A stretch of 64,000 nt of DNA from Clostridium sp. 'deep sea' (GTDB lineage: Bacteria > Bacillota > UBA994 > PWPR01): the NCBI RefSeq assembly GCF_014931565.1, contig NZ_CP063353.1, positions 2,170,001-2,234,000 on the forward strand. Reading direction: 5' to 3'. The notes beneath the pieces are model-generated. The model searched no databases. It saw only the letters and a list, made by a program, of their open reading frames with translations, and was not told the DNA's origin. Every line of letters begins with the position of its first letter. The stretch's first letter is position 1. This document shows, piece after piece, positions 8,486 to 17,654 of the stretch. A program made the translations under genes and the position numbers.

Positions 8486-9634
8486 TTATTTTAAGTAAAC
8501 TCGACAAGGTCTAGTAGAGGTCATTGTTCCTAAAATATGACTCACTGATACACCACATTTTTGAGCTATATCCATTACAGTAATCTCTTGCTCACCTTGC
8601 TTACCCATTAACCAAACCTCATCACCAATATTAACATTTTCAACATTTGTTATATCAGCAAAAGATTGATCCATATTTATGGCCACAATGGGGCACTTCT
8701 TTCCATTAATAATAACACAGGGATTTTTCTCAGCATTTTTAGTAATTATTTGCTTAAGATAACCACATCCTAAACCAAAACTCATTACAGCTACCTTTGA
8801 ACGTTTTTTAGGCTGAAAGAACTTAGAATAACTTGCTGAGCCACCCTTTTCAACATCTCTTACGTTTGTAACAAAGGCCTTCCAGGAAACAGCCGGCTCT
8901 AAAGCAAGGCGATTATATTCACCAGGAGAAGTATCATAACCCCAAATGAGAGCGGCAGGTCTTACAAGGTTATAATGGGTTTCCGGAACTCTCACTGTTG
9001 CACCCGAATTAGCCATATGTAAATACTTAAGAGTTAAACCATTTGCCCGCATTTGCTCAACAGCTAAGTTAAACTCTTTAACCTGCTTATAATTAAACTC
9101 ATTACTTGCTTCATCGGGAGAAGCTAGCTGAGTTAAGGCACCTTCTATTTCAATACCTGGCAAGGTTTTTACATAATCAATAAACTCTTGTAACTCTTCT
9201 CCAACATGTACTCCAATGCGTCGCATTCCTGTATCTACTTTTATATGGCATTTTGTAACTTTGTTTTGCCTAACAGATTCATTAGCTATTAAAGATGTAA
9301 GTTTTTTATCATAAATAGTGGCAACAATATCATTTTCAACTAAAGCTTTTACAGCAGTATTACGAACCCCTCCGAATGTCATAATAAAACAGTTTATGCC
9401 AGCTGCCCGTAACTCTAAGGCCTCAGAAAGTGCCGCTGTAGCAAACTTTTTAACACCACACTCTTTATACATATAAACACAAGGTTCAACCAAACCATGA
9501 CCATAACCAAATGATTTTGAGGTAACCATTAACTCTACATTTGGCCCAATATGTGCCCTAATTTTATCAATATTGCTTTTTACCTTTTTAAGGTCAACAT
9601 AAATAATGGAGTTACTAACTTCTGGTGTTATCAT
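8486..9634 (-). CDS. alanine racemase-like PLP enzyme
   Basis: Fold-type III PLP racemase. The cofactor lysine lies in SKSFGYGHG, the same spacing as the usual KADAYGHG. HIKVDTGMRRIGV and the active-site Tyr of SYSKFF are present. The normally conserved GYADGYPR segment reads GLGCGYLKQ instead, so substrate range may differ from a standard Alr; an amino-acid racemase of other specificity is possible. Length (382) is typical. AGGGGG precedes the ATG. It is transcribed alone. Confidence 0.82.
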   Translation of the reverse strand: MITPEVSNSIIYVDLKKVKSNIDKIRAHIGPNVELMVTSKSFGYGHGLVEPCVYMYKECGVKKFATAALSEALELRAAGINCFIMTFGGVRNTAVKALVENDIVATIYDKKLTSLIANESVRQNKVTKCHIKVDTGMRRIGVHVGEELQEFIDYVKTLPGIEIEGALTQLASPDEASNEFNYKQVKEFNLAVEQMRANGLTLKYLHMANSGATVRVPETHYNLVRPAALIWGYDTSPGEYNRLALEPAVSWKAFVTNVRDVEKGGSASYSKFFQPKKRSKVAVMSFGLGCGYLKQIITKNAEKNPCVIINGKKCPIVAINMDQSFADITNVENVNIGDEVWLMGKQGEQEITVMDIAQKCGVSVSHILGTMTSTRPCRVYLK

Positions 9635-9764
9635 TACTTTTCCCCCTAGCTATAATGTTTTTATATTTAATAATTATATTGTTAAATATAAAGCAATTAA
9701 ATATATCTGTAAAGCTATTTTAAAAGGGGATTGATTGCACCTTGTAACATTGGCAGTAATTATA

Positions 9765-10595
9765 CTAAAGCTTTTTTAATATAAAGTCTAAGTCTTGAAC
9801 ATCATTCTCCATATTGCTAAATAAATCTCCTTTTTTTGCAAGCCTTTCTTTTATGCTAAAAAAATTAAAATCATTAATATCTATGCCCTGCTTTAACTCC
9901 TGCCATGTAATAGGGGTAGCAATACGGGCATTTTCAACTGCTCTAGTAGAGTAAGGGGTGATAATGGTTTTACCTTTCCACATTTGCAAATAATCAAAAT
10001 AGAGCTTATTACCCCTGTTTTTTATTAATCGCTCTATAGATATTTTAGTAGGATAACTTTGCGCAAAATACTTAGCAAAAAACTCATTTATTTTACGAGC
10101 ATTTTCATAGCTATATTTACAACCAACTGGTATATAAATTTGTAAACCTGTTGAGCCAGAGGTTTTAACATAACTTTTTATGTTTAATTTTGTTAGGGTT
10201 TCATAAATTAATAAAGCAACCTCCATAACCTGCTCAAAAGTTTGATTTTTAGAAGGGTCTAAATCAAACACTAAACTAGTGGGGTTATTAGCATTATTTA
10301 AGGTATTAAAACAAGTATGAAACTCTAAAGCGGCTTGGTTTGCCATCCATAATAAAATATCTGCACTATTTAAACTTTGCTCTACCCAACTAGGGGCATA
10401 ATCTGGCAAATTTTTTTGATAAAAACTCTTTTTAGCTACTCCATCGGGATACCGTATAACTGTTAATTTGCGATTTTGAGCGTATTTTAAAATATAAGGA
10501 GACAGCTCATACATTAAATTAAGATAATCTATTTTTTTAATACCTAACTTAGGCCATAACAGCTTATTAGGGTTACTTATTTTAAAATTATTCAT
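9765..10595 (-). CDS. LigD-type polymerase/primase domain protein (NHEJ)
   Basis: Stand-alone LigD polymerase domain that fills and adds nucleotides at double-strand breaks. NPNKLLWPKLGIKKIDYL at the N terminus, VIRYPDGVAKKSFYQKN and the metal-binding FDLDPS are family marks. Its ATG overlaps the stop of the ligase gene by 4 nt (ATGA), so the two are translationally coupled. In many bacteria this domain and the ligase are one polypeptide; here they are separate genes. Confidence 0.92.
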   Translation of the reverse strand: MNNFKISNPNKLLWPKLGIKKIDYLNLMYELSPYILKYAQNRKLTVIRYPDGVAKKSFYQKNLPDYAPSWVEQSLNSADILLWMANQAALEFHTCFNTLNNANNPTSLVFDLDPSKNQTFEQVMEVALLIYETLTKLNIKSYVKTSGSTGLQIYIPVGCKYSYENARKINEFFAKYFAQSYPTKISIERLIKNRGNKLYFDYLQMWKGKTIITPYSTRAVENARIATPITWQELKQGIDINDFNFFSIKERLAKKGDLFSNMENDVQDLDFILKKL

Positions 10596-11524
10596 AGAGT
10601 ATACTCCACCCCATTTGCATTTATTGCAGCTAAATCACTAAAACCAATAATTTGGGGGTGCCTTAGGCTCCCGCTATTGGTCCACTCTAAATACTCTACC
10701 CAACAAGTTAATAGAGGCTTGGTAAATTGAATATTTTTACTATCACTTAAATTAATAAAAGGGTTATTATCGCTTTTAAGTTGACTTAGGTTTTGCTTTA
10801 ATAAACTTAAATCTTTTTGAGATAAACCAATTGAGGCTTTACCTATATATAAAAATATATTATTTCTGTAAAACCCTAATAATAAAGACTTAATCTTATT
10901 AGCCTCTATATGCAGACCACCAATTACAGCCAATAGCTTTTTTTTAACCTTAATCTTGTACCAATCACTATGTTTTTTACCTACCATATAAGTACTATGT
11001 TTTTCTTTAGAAACAATACCCTCATAACCAAGCTCTTTTACCTTGTTATATAATACATGTCCATCTACAAAATAATCACTATAAATAAACGTATTATTTT
11101 GAGTTGTATTTTGCTTTAATATTTTTTTGCGCTCTATATACGGTTTACTAGTAAGATCATCTCCATTAAACTGCAAAATATCAAACATGACATAGGTTAA
11201 TGGTAGCCTGTTTATATTAGCTTTTATTTTATACTGCTGACTACTTTTAAACTTAACAAGTACGTCATGAAATGAGTGTTTATTTTCTGACCATACAGTG
11301 AGCTCCCCATCAATAGTGGCCTTATTACCCTTAAAAATACTTTTGAAGCCTTTTATCTCGGGAAATTGGTGTAATATTTGTTTACCTCTTTTAGTGTAAA
11401 GTTTAAATAAATCATTTTCATAAAACAGCAAACCCCTAATGCCATCAAACTTAATTTCATGAGCCCAATTTTCTCCCTCAGGTATTTTTGTAGTTCTTAT
11501 AGGCTCCATAGGCTTAATAATCAC
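10592..11524 (-). CDS. ligD: ATP-dependent DNA ligase (LigD ligase part, NHEJ)
   Basis: Seals double-strand breaks with ATP. The nucleotidyl lysine motif is HEIKFDGIRG (about residue 27), with KEKHSTYMVGKKHSDWYKIK as the later ligase motifs and a C-terminal OB-fold. The start is GTG overlapping the Ku stop by one base; an internal ATG (MEPIRT) is five codons later. Lacks polymerase and phosphoesterase domains. Part of the Ku-ligase-polymerase operon. Confidence 0.92.
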   Translation of the reverse strand: MIIKPMEPIRTTKIPEGENWAHEIKFDGIRGLLFYENDLFKLYTKRGKQILHQFPEIKGFKSIFKGNKATIDGELTVWSENKHSFHDVLVKFKSSQQYKIKANINRLPLTYVMFDILQFNGDDLTSKPYIERKKILKQNTTQNNTFIYSDYFVDGHVLYNKVKELGYEGIVSKEKHSTYMVGKKHSDWYKIKVKKKLLAVIGGLHIEANKIKSLLLGFYRNNIFLYIGKASIGLSQKDLSLLKQNLSQLKSDNNPFINLSDSKNIQFTKPLLTCWVEYLEWTNSGSLRHPQIIGFSDLAAINANGVEYTL

Positions 11525-12345
11525 TAACTAACGCCCTTCTTTTTGCGTGTTTTGCGAGTATTTTTAGTAGTTGGTTTGCTACTCTTTAGGCTGGCCTGTA
11601 GTGCCGACATTAAGTCTACAACATTATTATTTTTAGGCTGCACCTTAACATGCTCATCAACAGATTTGCCTTGTATTTTATTCTCTATAATTTCTTGCAG
11701 GGCGTTACGGTAATCATCATGGTATTTTTGAGGATCAAAGGTAGTTGTTAACTGATCTATTAGCTGTTTAGCTATCTCCAACTCTTTAGGGTTGGCCTGG
11801 GTGTTTTGGGGTAAATCGGGCACTTGATTAACCTCACGTATTTCATCGGGATAAAACAAGGTTTCGAGTAATAGGGTATCCTCATATACTCTAAGAGCTG
11901 CCAACGATTGTTTGTTACGAATAGTTATTTTAGCTAAGGCTATTTTTTTAGTATCACCCATTGCTGTACGTAACAAATTATAGGCTTTACCACCCTGAAA
12001 AGGTGATAAATAATATGATTTACCAAAGTAAATAGGGTCAATTTCTGTTAAATTTACAAAATCAATAATTTCTATAGATTTATCTAAAACTTCTGCTTTA
12101 GCTGTCTTAAAGTCTTCTTCTTTCATAATTACAAAATGACCATTCTCATACTCAAAGGCCTTAACTATTTCATCTTCTTTAACCTCACGCCCACAATTCT
12201 CGCAGTATTTTTTGTATTTAATAGGTGAATTACATTCTTTATGTAAACTTCTAAACCTAATATCTTTGTTTTCAGTTGCAGTAAACATTTTAACTGGTAT
12301 ATTAACAAGTCCAAAGCTAATTGAACCCTTCCACATGGTATGCAT
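11524..12345 (-). CDS. ku: Ku DNA end-binding protein
   Basis: Ring-shaped protein that binds DNA ends and recruits the ligase. MWKGSISFGLVNIPVKMF at the N terminus is diagnostic, and CNSPIKYKKYCENCGREV is the usual cysteine-rich segment. The C terminus is strongly basic (KNTRKTRKKKG), as in Ku proteins that bind DNA internally. First gene of a three-gene operon with overlapping stops and starts. AAAGGA lies 9 nt before the ATG. Confidence 0.96.
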   Translation of the reverse strand: MHTMWKGSISFGLVNIPVKMFTATENKDIRFRSLHKECNSPIKYKKYCENCGREVKEDEIVKAFEYENGHFVIMKEEDFKTAKAEVLDKSIEIIDFVNLTEIDPIYFGKSYYLSPFQGGKAYNLLRTAMGDTKKIALAKITIRNKQSLAALRVYEDTLLLETLFYPDEIREVNQVPDLPQNTQANPKELEIAKQLIDQLTTTFDPQKYHDDYRNALQEIIENKIQGKSVDEHVKVQPKNNNVVDLMSALQASLKSSKPTTKNTRKTRKKKGVS

Positions 12346-12729
12346 AGTACATTATCCTTTCTATCTAACTTATAGTTTTAGGGTTTCCTAACTAGGTAAA
12401 ATAATGTACTTGTAGGTTAAAAATGAAATTTTTTGTAACCACAAAGAGTGAGTAGATTGAAAAGAATGTTATGATTAGAACTTAAGTTGAGCTTAAAAAA
12501 TGTCACTCAAACTAATTAACTTACTTCTTTTGTATTACCACAAAGAACTCGAAGAACACAAAGGGATTATGCTTTTGCTTTAATTATTGCTTTATAAATC
12601 ATACTTTCACACCAACTTCGTAGTGGCTGGTCTTGTGCCAGCCAAAAAGTTTTAATTGAACTACTAAGCAAAATAAACACTAAGTTTTTCTTAGTAGTTT
12701 AAATGTTACCTAATTTTTCATATTTCGTT
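12346..12729. other. intergenic region with hairpins
   Basis: No gene seen. It holds a GGCTGG/CCAGCC hairpin (about 12617-12637) and a near-perfect AACTACTAAG/CTTAGTAGTT stem (about 12659-12702) that probably ends transcription of the zinc-ribbon gene on the minus strand. ACCACAAAGA occurs twice, near 12440 and 12536. Confidence 0.5.
12659..12702 (-). terminator. probable terminator of the small CxxC gene
   Basis: AACTACTAAG and CTTAGTAGTT pair; a nested ACTAAG-TTTTT-CTTAGT hairpin can also form. Lies about 30 nt after the stop of the minus-strand gene. Confidence 0.5.
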
Positions 12730-12975
12730 TTAGTTATCTTCATTAACTGCGGTTAATAGCTCCTCTGCTATCTCTAAAGCACAGCTTTTACATAGGGGTA
12801 TTCTGGTGCTAGCCATAGAATCTAAACAGGTAATTGTTAAAATATGTAGAGTTGCACTCTTCCAACCACAAACAAAACACTTACTATCCTTATTATTTTC
12901 AACAGATATTATTCCTGTGGTAAAACTAAGTTCTTGTTCTGCTGTTGGTCTTACCACTATCATTGGTTGTAGCAT
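12730..12975 (-). CDS. small protein with two CxxC pairs, unknown
   Basis: 81 residues with CFVCGWK and LCKSCALE, which could bind one zinc. AAGGAG lies 8 nt before the ATG. It sits 31 nt after a small XRE regulator on the same strand and may be co-transcribed. No family recognised. Confidence 0.7.
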   Translation of the reverse strand: MLQPMIVVRPTAEQELSFTTGIISVENNKDSKCFVCGWKSATLHILTITCLDSMASTRIPLCKSCALEIAEELLTAVNEDN

Positions 12976-13006
12976 ATGTTACTCTCCTTATATAAATTTA
13001 TGTATA

Positions 13007-13222
13007 CTAATCTGCTACCTTAAAGCTTTGTTTATCAAAAAACAACTGCTCTATACTACTACCAAAATAATCTGATAATATCTTAGCCTCCTGCAATGTT
13101 AAGTTTCTATCTCCTACTTCTTTTTTATAATAAGCTCCAATAGATTTTAAACTTAATAACTCAGCTAAAGTCTCTGTACTTACTCTTTTTTGTTTACGTA
13201 GATATCTTAGTTTTGTGTGCAT
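13007..13222 (-). CDS. small XRE-family DNA-binding protein
   Basis: 71 residues forming one Cro/CI-type helix-turn-helix (LRYLRKQKRVSTETLAELL...GDRNLTLQEAKILSDYF). GGGAG precedes the ATG. It is divergent from another XRE gene at 13379, an arrangement typical of phage-like or element-borne regulators sharing an operator region. Confidence 0.8.
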   Translation of the reverse strand: MHTKLRYLRKQKRVSTETLAELLSLKSIGAYYKKEVGDRNLTLQEAKILSDYFGSSIEQLFFDKQSFKVAD

Positions 13223-13285
13223 TTAATAATCTCCCATTACGTTATTTCTTAAGTTCCACATTGCCACTTTTATTCTAGTACCATA

Positions 13286-13360
13286 TTGGTACATTGTCAA
13301 TACAATTGATGCAAAATAACACCGTTTTGGATGTATAGAAGCAAGTGTCAGATTGGTACA
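13286..13360. promoter_or_regulatory. operator-like repeats between divergent XRE genes
   Basis: TTGGTACA occurs at 13286-13293 and 13353-13360, and the inverted pair ATTGT-CAAT-ACAAT lies at 13293-13306. All are in the space between the two divergent regulators, so they are candidate operators for one or both. Confidence 0.4.
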
Positions 13361-13378
13361 ATAATTTTAGGTGATAAC

Positions 13379-13705
13379 ATGATAGGAAAAAGACTAAAAG
13401 AATTGAGGAAGTCAAGTGGATTAACTCAACAACAGCTTGCAGATATACTTAAGCTTGAAAGACCAACTTACGTAAGATATGAAAATGAATTACGGAAATT
13501 GCCTTATGACATTTTATTAAAAATATCCAGATACTTTAATGTATCTACAGACTATATACTTGGAGCTACTAATACTCCAAAACCAATTGATAAATTTAAC
13601 TTAGACATAAAGTACATAAAGTTAGCTCAGGAAATACAAGAAGCTAAAATTAAACCAAATACAATACGAAAAATGATTGAAGCAATTAAGTCAGTTAATA
13701 AATAA
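13379..13705 (+). CDS. XRE-family transcriptional regulator
   Basis: 108 residues. The HTH domain (residues 1-65) has IGKRLKELRKSSGLTQQQLA and the end VSTDYILG, followed by a short helical tail (YIKLAQEIQEAKI). The ATG at 13379 is preferred over an upstream in-frame start because family proteins begin MIGKRL and TAGGTG precedes it. The following sequence is a decayed paralogue with the same tail motif (YLKLARELQEGDF). Confidence 0.85.
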   Translation: MIGKRLKELRKSSGLTQQQLADILKLERPTYVRYENELRKLPYDILLKISRYFNVSTDYILGATNTPKPIDKFNLDIKYIKLAQEIQEAKIKPNTIRKMIEAIKSVNK

Positions 13706-13715
13706 AAGAACTACC

Positions 13716-14018
13716 TTTATTAGAGAGTTTGCAAAGATAATGCAGGTAGGACAAAGCACTATAAGCCAATGGGAGAATGGTTAACGAGAACCTGACTTCA
13801 AGACTCTGTTGTTAATATCAGAGTATTTTAAAGTTTCAATAGACTATCTCTTAGGAAATTCAAACGAATTTGCTACATCTCAACTTTCTGTGGAATTTAA
13901 AGGAATCAACTTAGAGTATTTAAAACTAGCAAGAGAGTTACAAGAAGGAGATTTTAGTCCTGAGGATATTAGAATGATATTAAAGGCTGTGGAATCAGCT
14001 AATAAAAGTAAGAAATAA
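13716..14018 (+). pseudogene. broken XRE regulator with in-frame stop
   Basis: Reading from 13716 gives FIREFAKIMQVGQSTISQWE, then N-G-stop (TAA at 13782-13784), then REPDFKTLLLISEYFKVSID and on to 14018 in the same frame. The stop replaces one residue of the usual WENGxREPD motif, and the first ~15 residues of the family are missing. It is a paralogue of the intact gene just upstream, so a decayed tandem copy. A TTG at 13809 could start a 69-residue product without the helix-turn-helix. Confidence 0.75.
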
Positions 14019-14035
14019 GCTTTTTTAATAAAAAA

Positions 14036-14067
14036 GGATTCATTAGCAATATCCTACTAATGAATCC
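14036..14067. terminator. terminator between convergent genes
   Basis: GGATTCATTAG and CTAATGAATCC form an 11-bp stem; the minus strand has a T run directly after it. Lies between the broken XRE gene and the acetyltransferase. Confidence 0.75.
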
Positions 14068-14118
14068 GTACTACTCTTTATGTGAAACGACTTAACTAGT
14101 ACAACATAGCTTTTTATG

Positions 14119-15129
14119 CTATTTCATGCTGTGTTTATTTAATACTTTAATACCATCCGACCAATAAATTCTTTCATCAATACGTCTATACATGCGATAT
14201 GCAACTGGCTTAAAGCCTTTCTTTGGCCAAAAATTAGATGAACATAAATTAGCAATTCGCCAGTCTGTATAGGCATTTTCTAATCCATCTTCTATAGCTT
14301 TGTTAAACATTAACTTCGTTAGTATATTACCAATACCAGATCCTCTACTTTTCTTTACGGTTCCGGCAATTTCCATTCCTATGGCTTTTTCTGGAATCAT
14401 CATATGAGAGTTATCTTCTTCGATATAACCACCCTGAAATCCTAATAATTCACTACCAGCATATGCAAGTAATATAATTGACTCGTCATCATTAGGCAAT
14501 TCTCCGTAACGCTCTCTTATTATTTCCATATCTTCGGGTAACCCAGCAGCGTAAGTTGGTGCTCCAGCTTGATAAGTAAAAATAAGATTAGATATATTTC
14601 TTAAATTCTCTGAATCGTTTTCATCTGCTAGTTTAATAGTTAAATTATCTGGAATTTTAACATCATATTTTGATAAGCTAGTTATTCCATAAACCTGTTG
14701 AAAGGCAAAGCTTAAGTTCAACCATGAATCTACTACTTGCTTATCGCCAGCAGGGATTATTATATAATGAGATAAAACTCCATTCTCAACCCATACTTTA
14801 ACTAATTGAGCATAGAGTTTTCTATATAATTCTGGCGATTCTGAATCAGCTATTGCTAATCCCTCATAATCTATCCATGCACATCTGCCAAACCTATTAT
14901 CTATCTTAATATTTGATAATAAAAAACCTAAAATTTTATTATCTTTATAAGCACATATTCCTTTAGTATAATTTCTTTCTATTCTTTCCTTAAGTATCTT
15001 TTCTGTACACTTAGCATCTTCGAATTTCTTTTTTAATGATGGAAAAATAATTCTTTCCTTTTTATGCCTCTTTGCCAATAATTCTGCAGCTTGAAATACA
15101 TCTTCTTTTTTAAACTTTCTAAATTTCAT
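14119..15129 (-). CDS. GNAT-family N-acetyltransferase
   Basis: 336 residues with two GNAT-like halves. The C-terminal half has the acetyl-CoA loop SRGSGIGNILTKLMFNKAIE (about residues 260-280) and ends with FWPKKGFKPVAYRMYRRID, the usual beta6-beta7 pattern. I chose the ATG at 15129 because GAGGT lies 7 nt before it. Acceptor substrate unknown; such double-GNAT proteins are common in Clostridia. Confidence 0.82.
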   Translation of the reverse strand: MKFRKFKKEDVFQAAELLAKRHKKERIIFPSLKKKFEDAKCTEKILKERIERNYTKGICAYKDNKILGFLLSNIKIDNRFGRCAWIDYEGLAIADSESPELYRKLYAQLVKVWVENGVLSHYIIIPAGDKQVVDSWLNLSFAFQQVYGITSLSKYDVKIPDNLTIKLADENDSENLRNISNLIFTYQAGAPTYAAGLPEDMEIIRERYGELPNDDESIILLAYAGSELLGFQGGYIEEDNSHMMIPEKAIGMEIAGTVKKSRGSGIGNILTKLMFNKAIEDGLENAYTDWRIANLCSSNFWPKKGFKPVAYRMYRRIDERIYWSDGIKVLNKHSMK

Positions 15130-15191
15130 TATTTTACCTCTACTATATTTCTTAATTATCAAACATTACTAGCTGGTAGAAAATAAAACTA

Positions 15192-15221
15192 TGAAAAAGC
15201 TTTAATTTAACGAGCTTTTTA
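15192..15221. terminator. terminator-like hairpin
   Basis: AAAAAGCT and AGCTTTTT pair around an 11-nt loop, upstream of the acetyltransferase. Confidence 0.45.
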
Positions 15222-15594
15222 AATTATAAGCTATAATAAGGCCAATTATTTTACACCAGTATTTAATCATACCTGAACAAATTTACATGTTTATAATATC
15301 AGAGCAAAGATTGTAAACACAAGAACACAGATAGTACAGTAGTATATTTGTATGAAATTCACTATAACAATTTCTTATAACAGTTTTAAATAATGCATCG
15401 TTGTTCATATGTATTATTATTACCTAACTTTTCAATAGAAAAAAGCTCTAGTTTATGCAGTGTAACGACTAGAGCTTTTTATTTATGTTTTGTAATTTTA
15501 ATAGTAATAAACTATTATCTTAGAAAATAAATATAATGTTATATACAATAAAAAACATAAAGCACAGCTATAAACACTTTAAAGCTGTTGTACA
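15222..15594. other. intergenic stretch, only a terminator seen
   Basis: No credible gene. It includes GGCCAATTATTTTACACCAG near 15241, which resembles half of the AgrA-type sites found elsewhere but lacks the second repeat and the -10 spacing. Confidence 0.4.
15438..15480. terminator. strong rho-independent terminator
   Basis: AAAAAGCTCTAGT and ACTAGAGCTTTTT form a 13-bp stem with a 15-nt loop and T runs on both sides. No obvious plus-strand gene ends here; it may close the minus-strand membrane gene or an unseen transcript. Confidence 0.7.
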
Positions 15595-16044
15595 TTAAAA
15601 TTGTATACTGTTTGTTTGTTTTTTTCGCGCCAAACGTCCTAAATAAAACGCTGCACACAAAAGTGCAAACGCTACAATATAGACCCAATAAAAACGGTGA
15701 CCAAAGAAAGTAAGTTTACCTGCAATATTTAGTAAAGGCAAAAAGAAAAACTGAGTAGATATACCTATTATATTAGACCAATAATGCTTCATAACAACCA
15801 CTTGAAATAAAATTAAAACTATATCTATAAATCCAAAAAAATGAACTATAATCATGGCCTCTTTGTCTGAGTTTGTAAAATAGTATGTAAGATATCCTAA
15901 GCCAAACCAAACAAGCAAATAAATAATCCCAATTAAGCCATACGGAAGAGCTTTATCAAAATAAACAGTCATTATTAAATGATTCATATAATAACCAAGC
16001 GGTAACGGAATAAGGCCTATTAATAACAGTAGTAATTTTTTCAT
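15595..16044 (-). CDS. small multi-pass membrane protein
   Basis: 149 residues with four to five hydrophobic helices and a basic C-terminal tail (GRLARKKQTN). The ATG at 16044 has TGGAGA upstream and begins MKKLLLLLIGLIPLPLG; the longer frame has no ribosome site. A SigH-like promoter lies at 16121-16150. Family not recognised. Confidence 0.65.
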   Translation of the reverse strand: MKKLLLLLIGLIPLPLGYYMNHLIMTVYFDKALPYGLIGIIYLLVWFGLGYLTYYFTNSDKEAMIIVHFFGFIDIVLILFQVVVMKHYWSNIIGISTQFFFLPLLNIAGKLTFFGHRFYWVYIVAFALLCAAFYLGRLARKKQTNSIQF

Positions 16045-16120
16045 TAATTTATCTCCATGTAATTTTTTGTATTTAATGCTAATTTTCTTAAAATCTCCTC
16101 TACCTTTATTTATTCTACAC

Positions 16121-16150
16121 TCTATTACACACTGCAATTCCAAATCCTGC
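16121..16150 (-). promoter_or_regulatory. SigH-like promoter
   Basis: On the minus strand GCAGGATTT matches the SigH -35 consensus RnAGGAWWW, and GTGTAATAG lies 12 nt later, one base off RnnGAATWW in the core. An almost identical pair occurs at 29786-29814 and a third at 50428-50456. Confidence 0.45.
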
Positions 16151-16443
16151 CTTTAAAGAAGTTATAATTAAGAAAATAACTAGATTATGGTAGAGTAATT
16201 TTATCAGAGTTTTTAAAACGTGGTTGAAGATTATTTTTAATGAAACTCATATGGGGTAACAATGAGTAAAACGCCTTAAATTAAAAACTGAAATATAAAT
16301 AAAAGATTACTTTCATTAAAATATTACTAATAAAAAATCGTCTATAAACATGGTTTAAGTCTCAAGACGATTTTACTAAAACATTCATAACAATATTAGT
16401 TTTTCTACATACAAATTCAGTAAAAAAAACATTATCTTTATAG
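16151..16443. other. intergenic with a terminator hairpin
   Basis: Nothing coding. AAAATCGTCT and AGACGATTTT (16334-16374) form a 10-bp stem that probably ends the DUF2971 gene on the minus strand. Confidence 0.55.
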
Positions 16444-17391
16444 CTATTGTAAGGTAGCGCTTGACTCTCTAACATTGATTTGATTAATATCATATCCATT
16501 AGATAACAGGTAAGCCTTAACACCACTCTTTGTTAGTTTAGACTTAGGGCCTAGTACTATCTCTTGAATTATATTGTAATCTACTAACTTTTCAAAATGT
16601 ATATCTGCATATGCAACCAGCATATTATTTCTAAAATAGTATTGTATTTTTTCCATGCAAAACTGCCCTATGTCCTGATTAACATTAAAAGGGTGTTTAT
16701 CTTTATCTGGTAACTTATCTAAATCATATGCATCTTCAAATACAATACGTACCTCTTTTTCTTCTTTAAAGGCTGGGTTTTTTATGTAACAGCTGGCATA
16801 CTCAATTCCTTTGGCAAAATGTTCGCAGAAAACATCAAAATTGTTAATAAAATACATATGAAAAGGCTTATTATCAATGCCCTCATTTTTTTGCTTTAAG
16901 GCTCTTAAAAAATCTAAAGAATTTTTAATTATCTCCCTAAGTTTGTCTACTTGTTTTAATTTATTATAAATTACTTTACCTACATCAACATTCTTTTTTT
17001 TATTCTTAAGCTTTTTAATTAAATCATAATTAAAACCTATAGATACCCCATAACCATCTTCAGCATAGGCCCTCCATTGACTTAGTAAATCACCTGACTG
17101 AGAAAAGCAAGAAATAAGCGTTATTGTTGAAGTGTTTAAATAATCTTCTAAAAGATCAAGCAAATAGCTAAAGTGGCTTGTTTTTTTCTTGTTACTAAAA
17201 AAGCTTTTTAGTAAATTATCACTTAGCCCTTGAGCTGCTAGTTCCTCATTCATAGCTTGCTCTAATACATTAAATATCCATCTTTTTTCCATATAATCAT
17301 TTGTTTTATTTAAATCAGATAAACGAATACATTTATTACGAATAATTTTATCGAAAGTCTCTAATCTACAATAATGATAAATACTTGCCAT
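16444..17391 (-). CDS. DUF2971 domain protein
   Basis: 315 residues. IYHYCRLETFDKIIRNKCIR and LLSQWRAYAEDGYGVSIGF are the recognisable family features. The domain occurs widely in accessory regions and often near defence genes, but its function is not settled. GGAG precedes the ATG. It stands alone with a terminator after it. Confidence 0.82.
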   Translation of the reverse strand: MASIYHYCRLETFDKIIRNKCIRLSDLNKTNDYMEKRWIFNVLEQAMNEELAAQGLSDNLLKSFFSNKKKTSHFSYLLDLLEDYLNTSTITLISCFSQSGDLLSQWRAYAEDGYGVSIGFNYDLIKKLKNKKKNVDVGKVIYNKLKQVDKLREIIKNSLDFLRALKQKNEGIDNKPFHMYFINNFDVFCEHFAKGIEYASCYIKNPAFKEEKEVRIVFEDAYDLDKLPDKDKHPFNVNQDIGQFCMEKIQYYFRNNMLVAYADIHFEKLVDYNIIQEIVLGPKSKLTKSGVKAYLLSNGYDINQINVRESSATLQ

Positions 17392-17654
17392 ATATATTTC
17401 TCCTTACAATAAGATGAGTAGCAAAAAGCTAATAGCTAACTTTTTCTACCCACTTTTTAGCTTTCCAATCTATAAAATTGAATATACACTTAGGTAAAAT
17501 AATGTAACATAAAATTATTAGCATTAGCAGATTAGTCTTTAGTGCTTTGTAAAACCCAAAATAATTTAAGCAAAATAAATCCAATTATGATAAAATGTGA
17601 TTACTTAAGAGATTGATATTGAAATACTAAAATTATATTAAGGAGAGGTGACTG

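Noticed and set aside
12536-12566. ACCACAAAGAACTCGAAGAACACAAAG as a functional repeat
   Set aside because: Resembles a widespread low-information intergenic sequence; only a partial second copy in this window.
15239-15297. GGCCAATTATTTTACACC as a fourth AgrA-type site
   Set aside because: No partner repeat 21 bp upstream and no -10 at the fixed distance; TATAAT is 10 nt off register.
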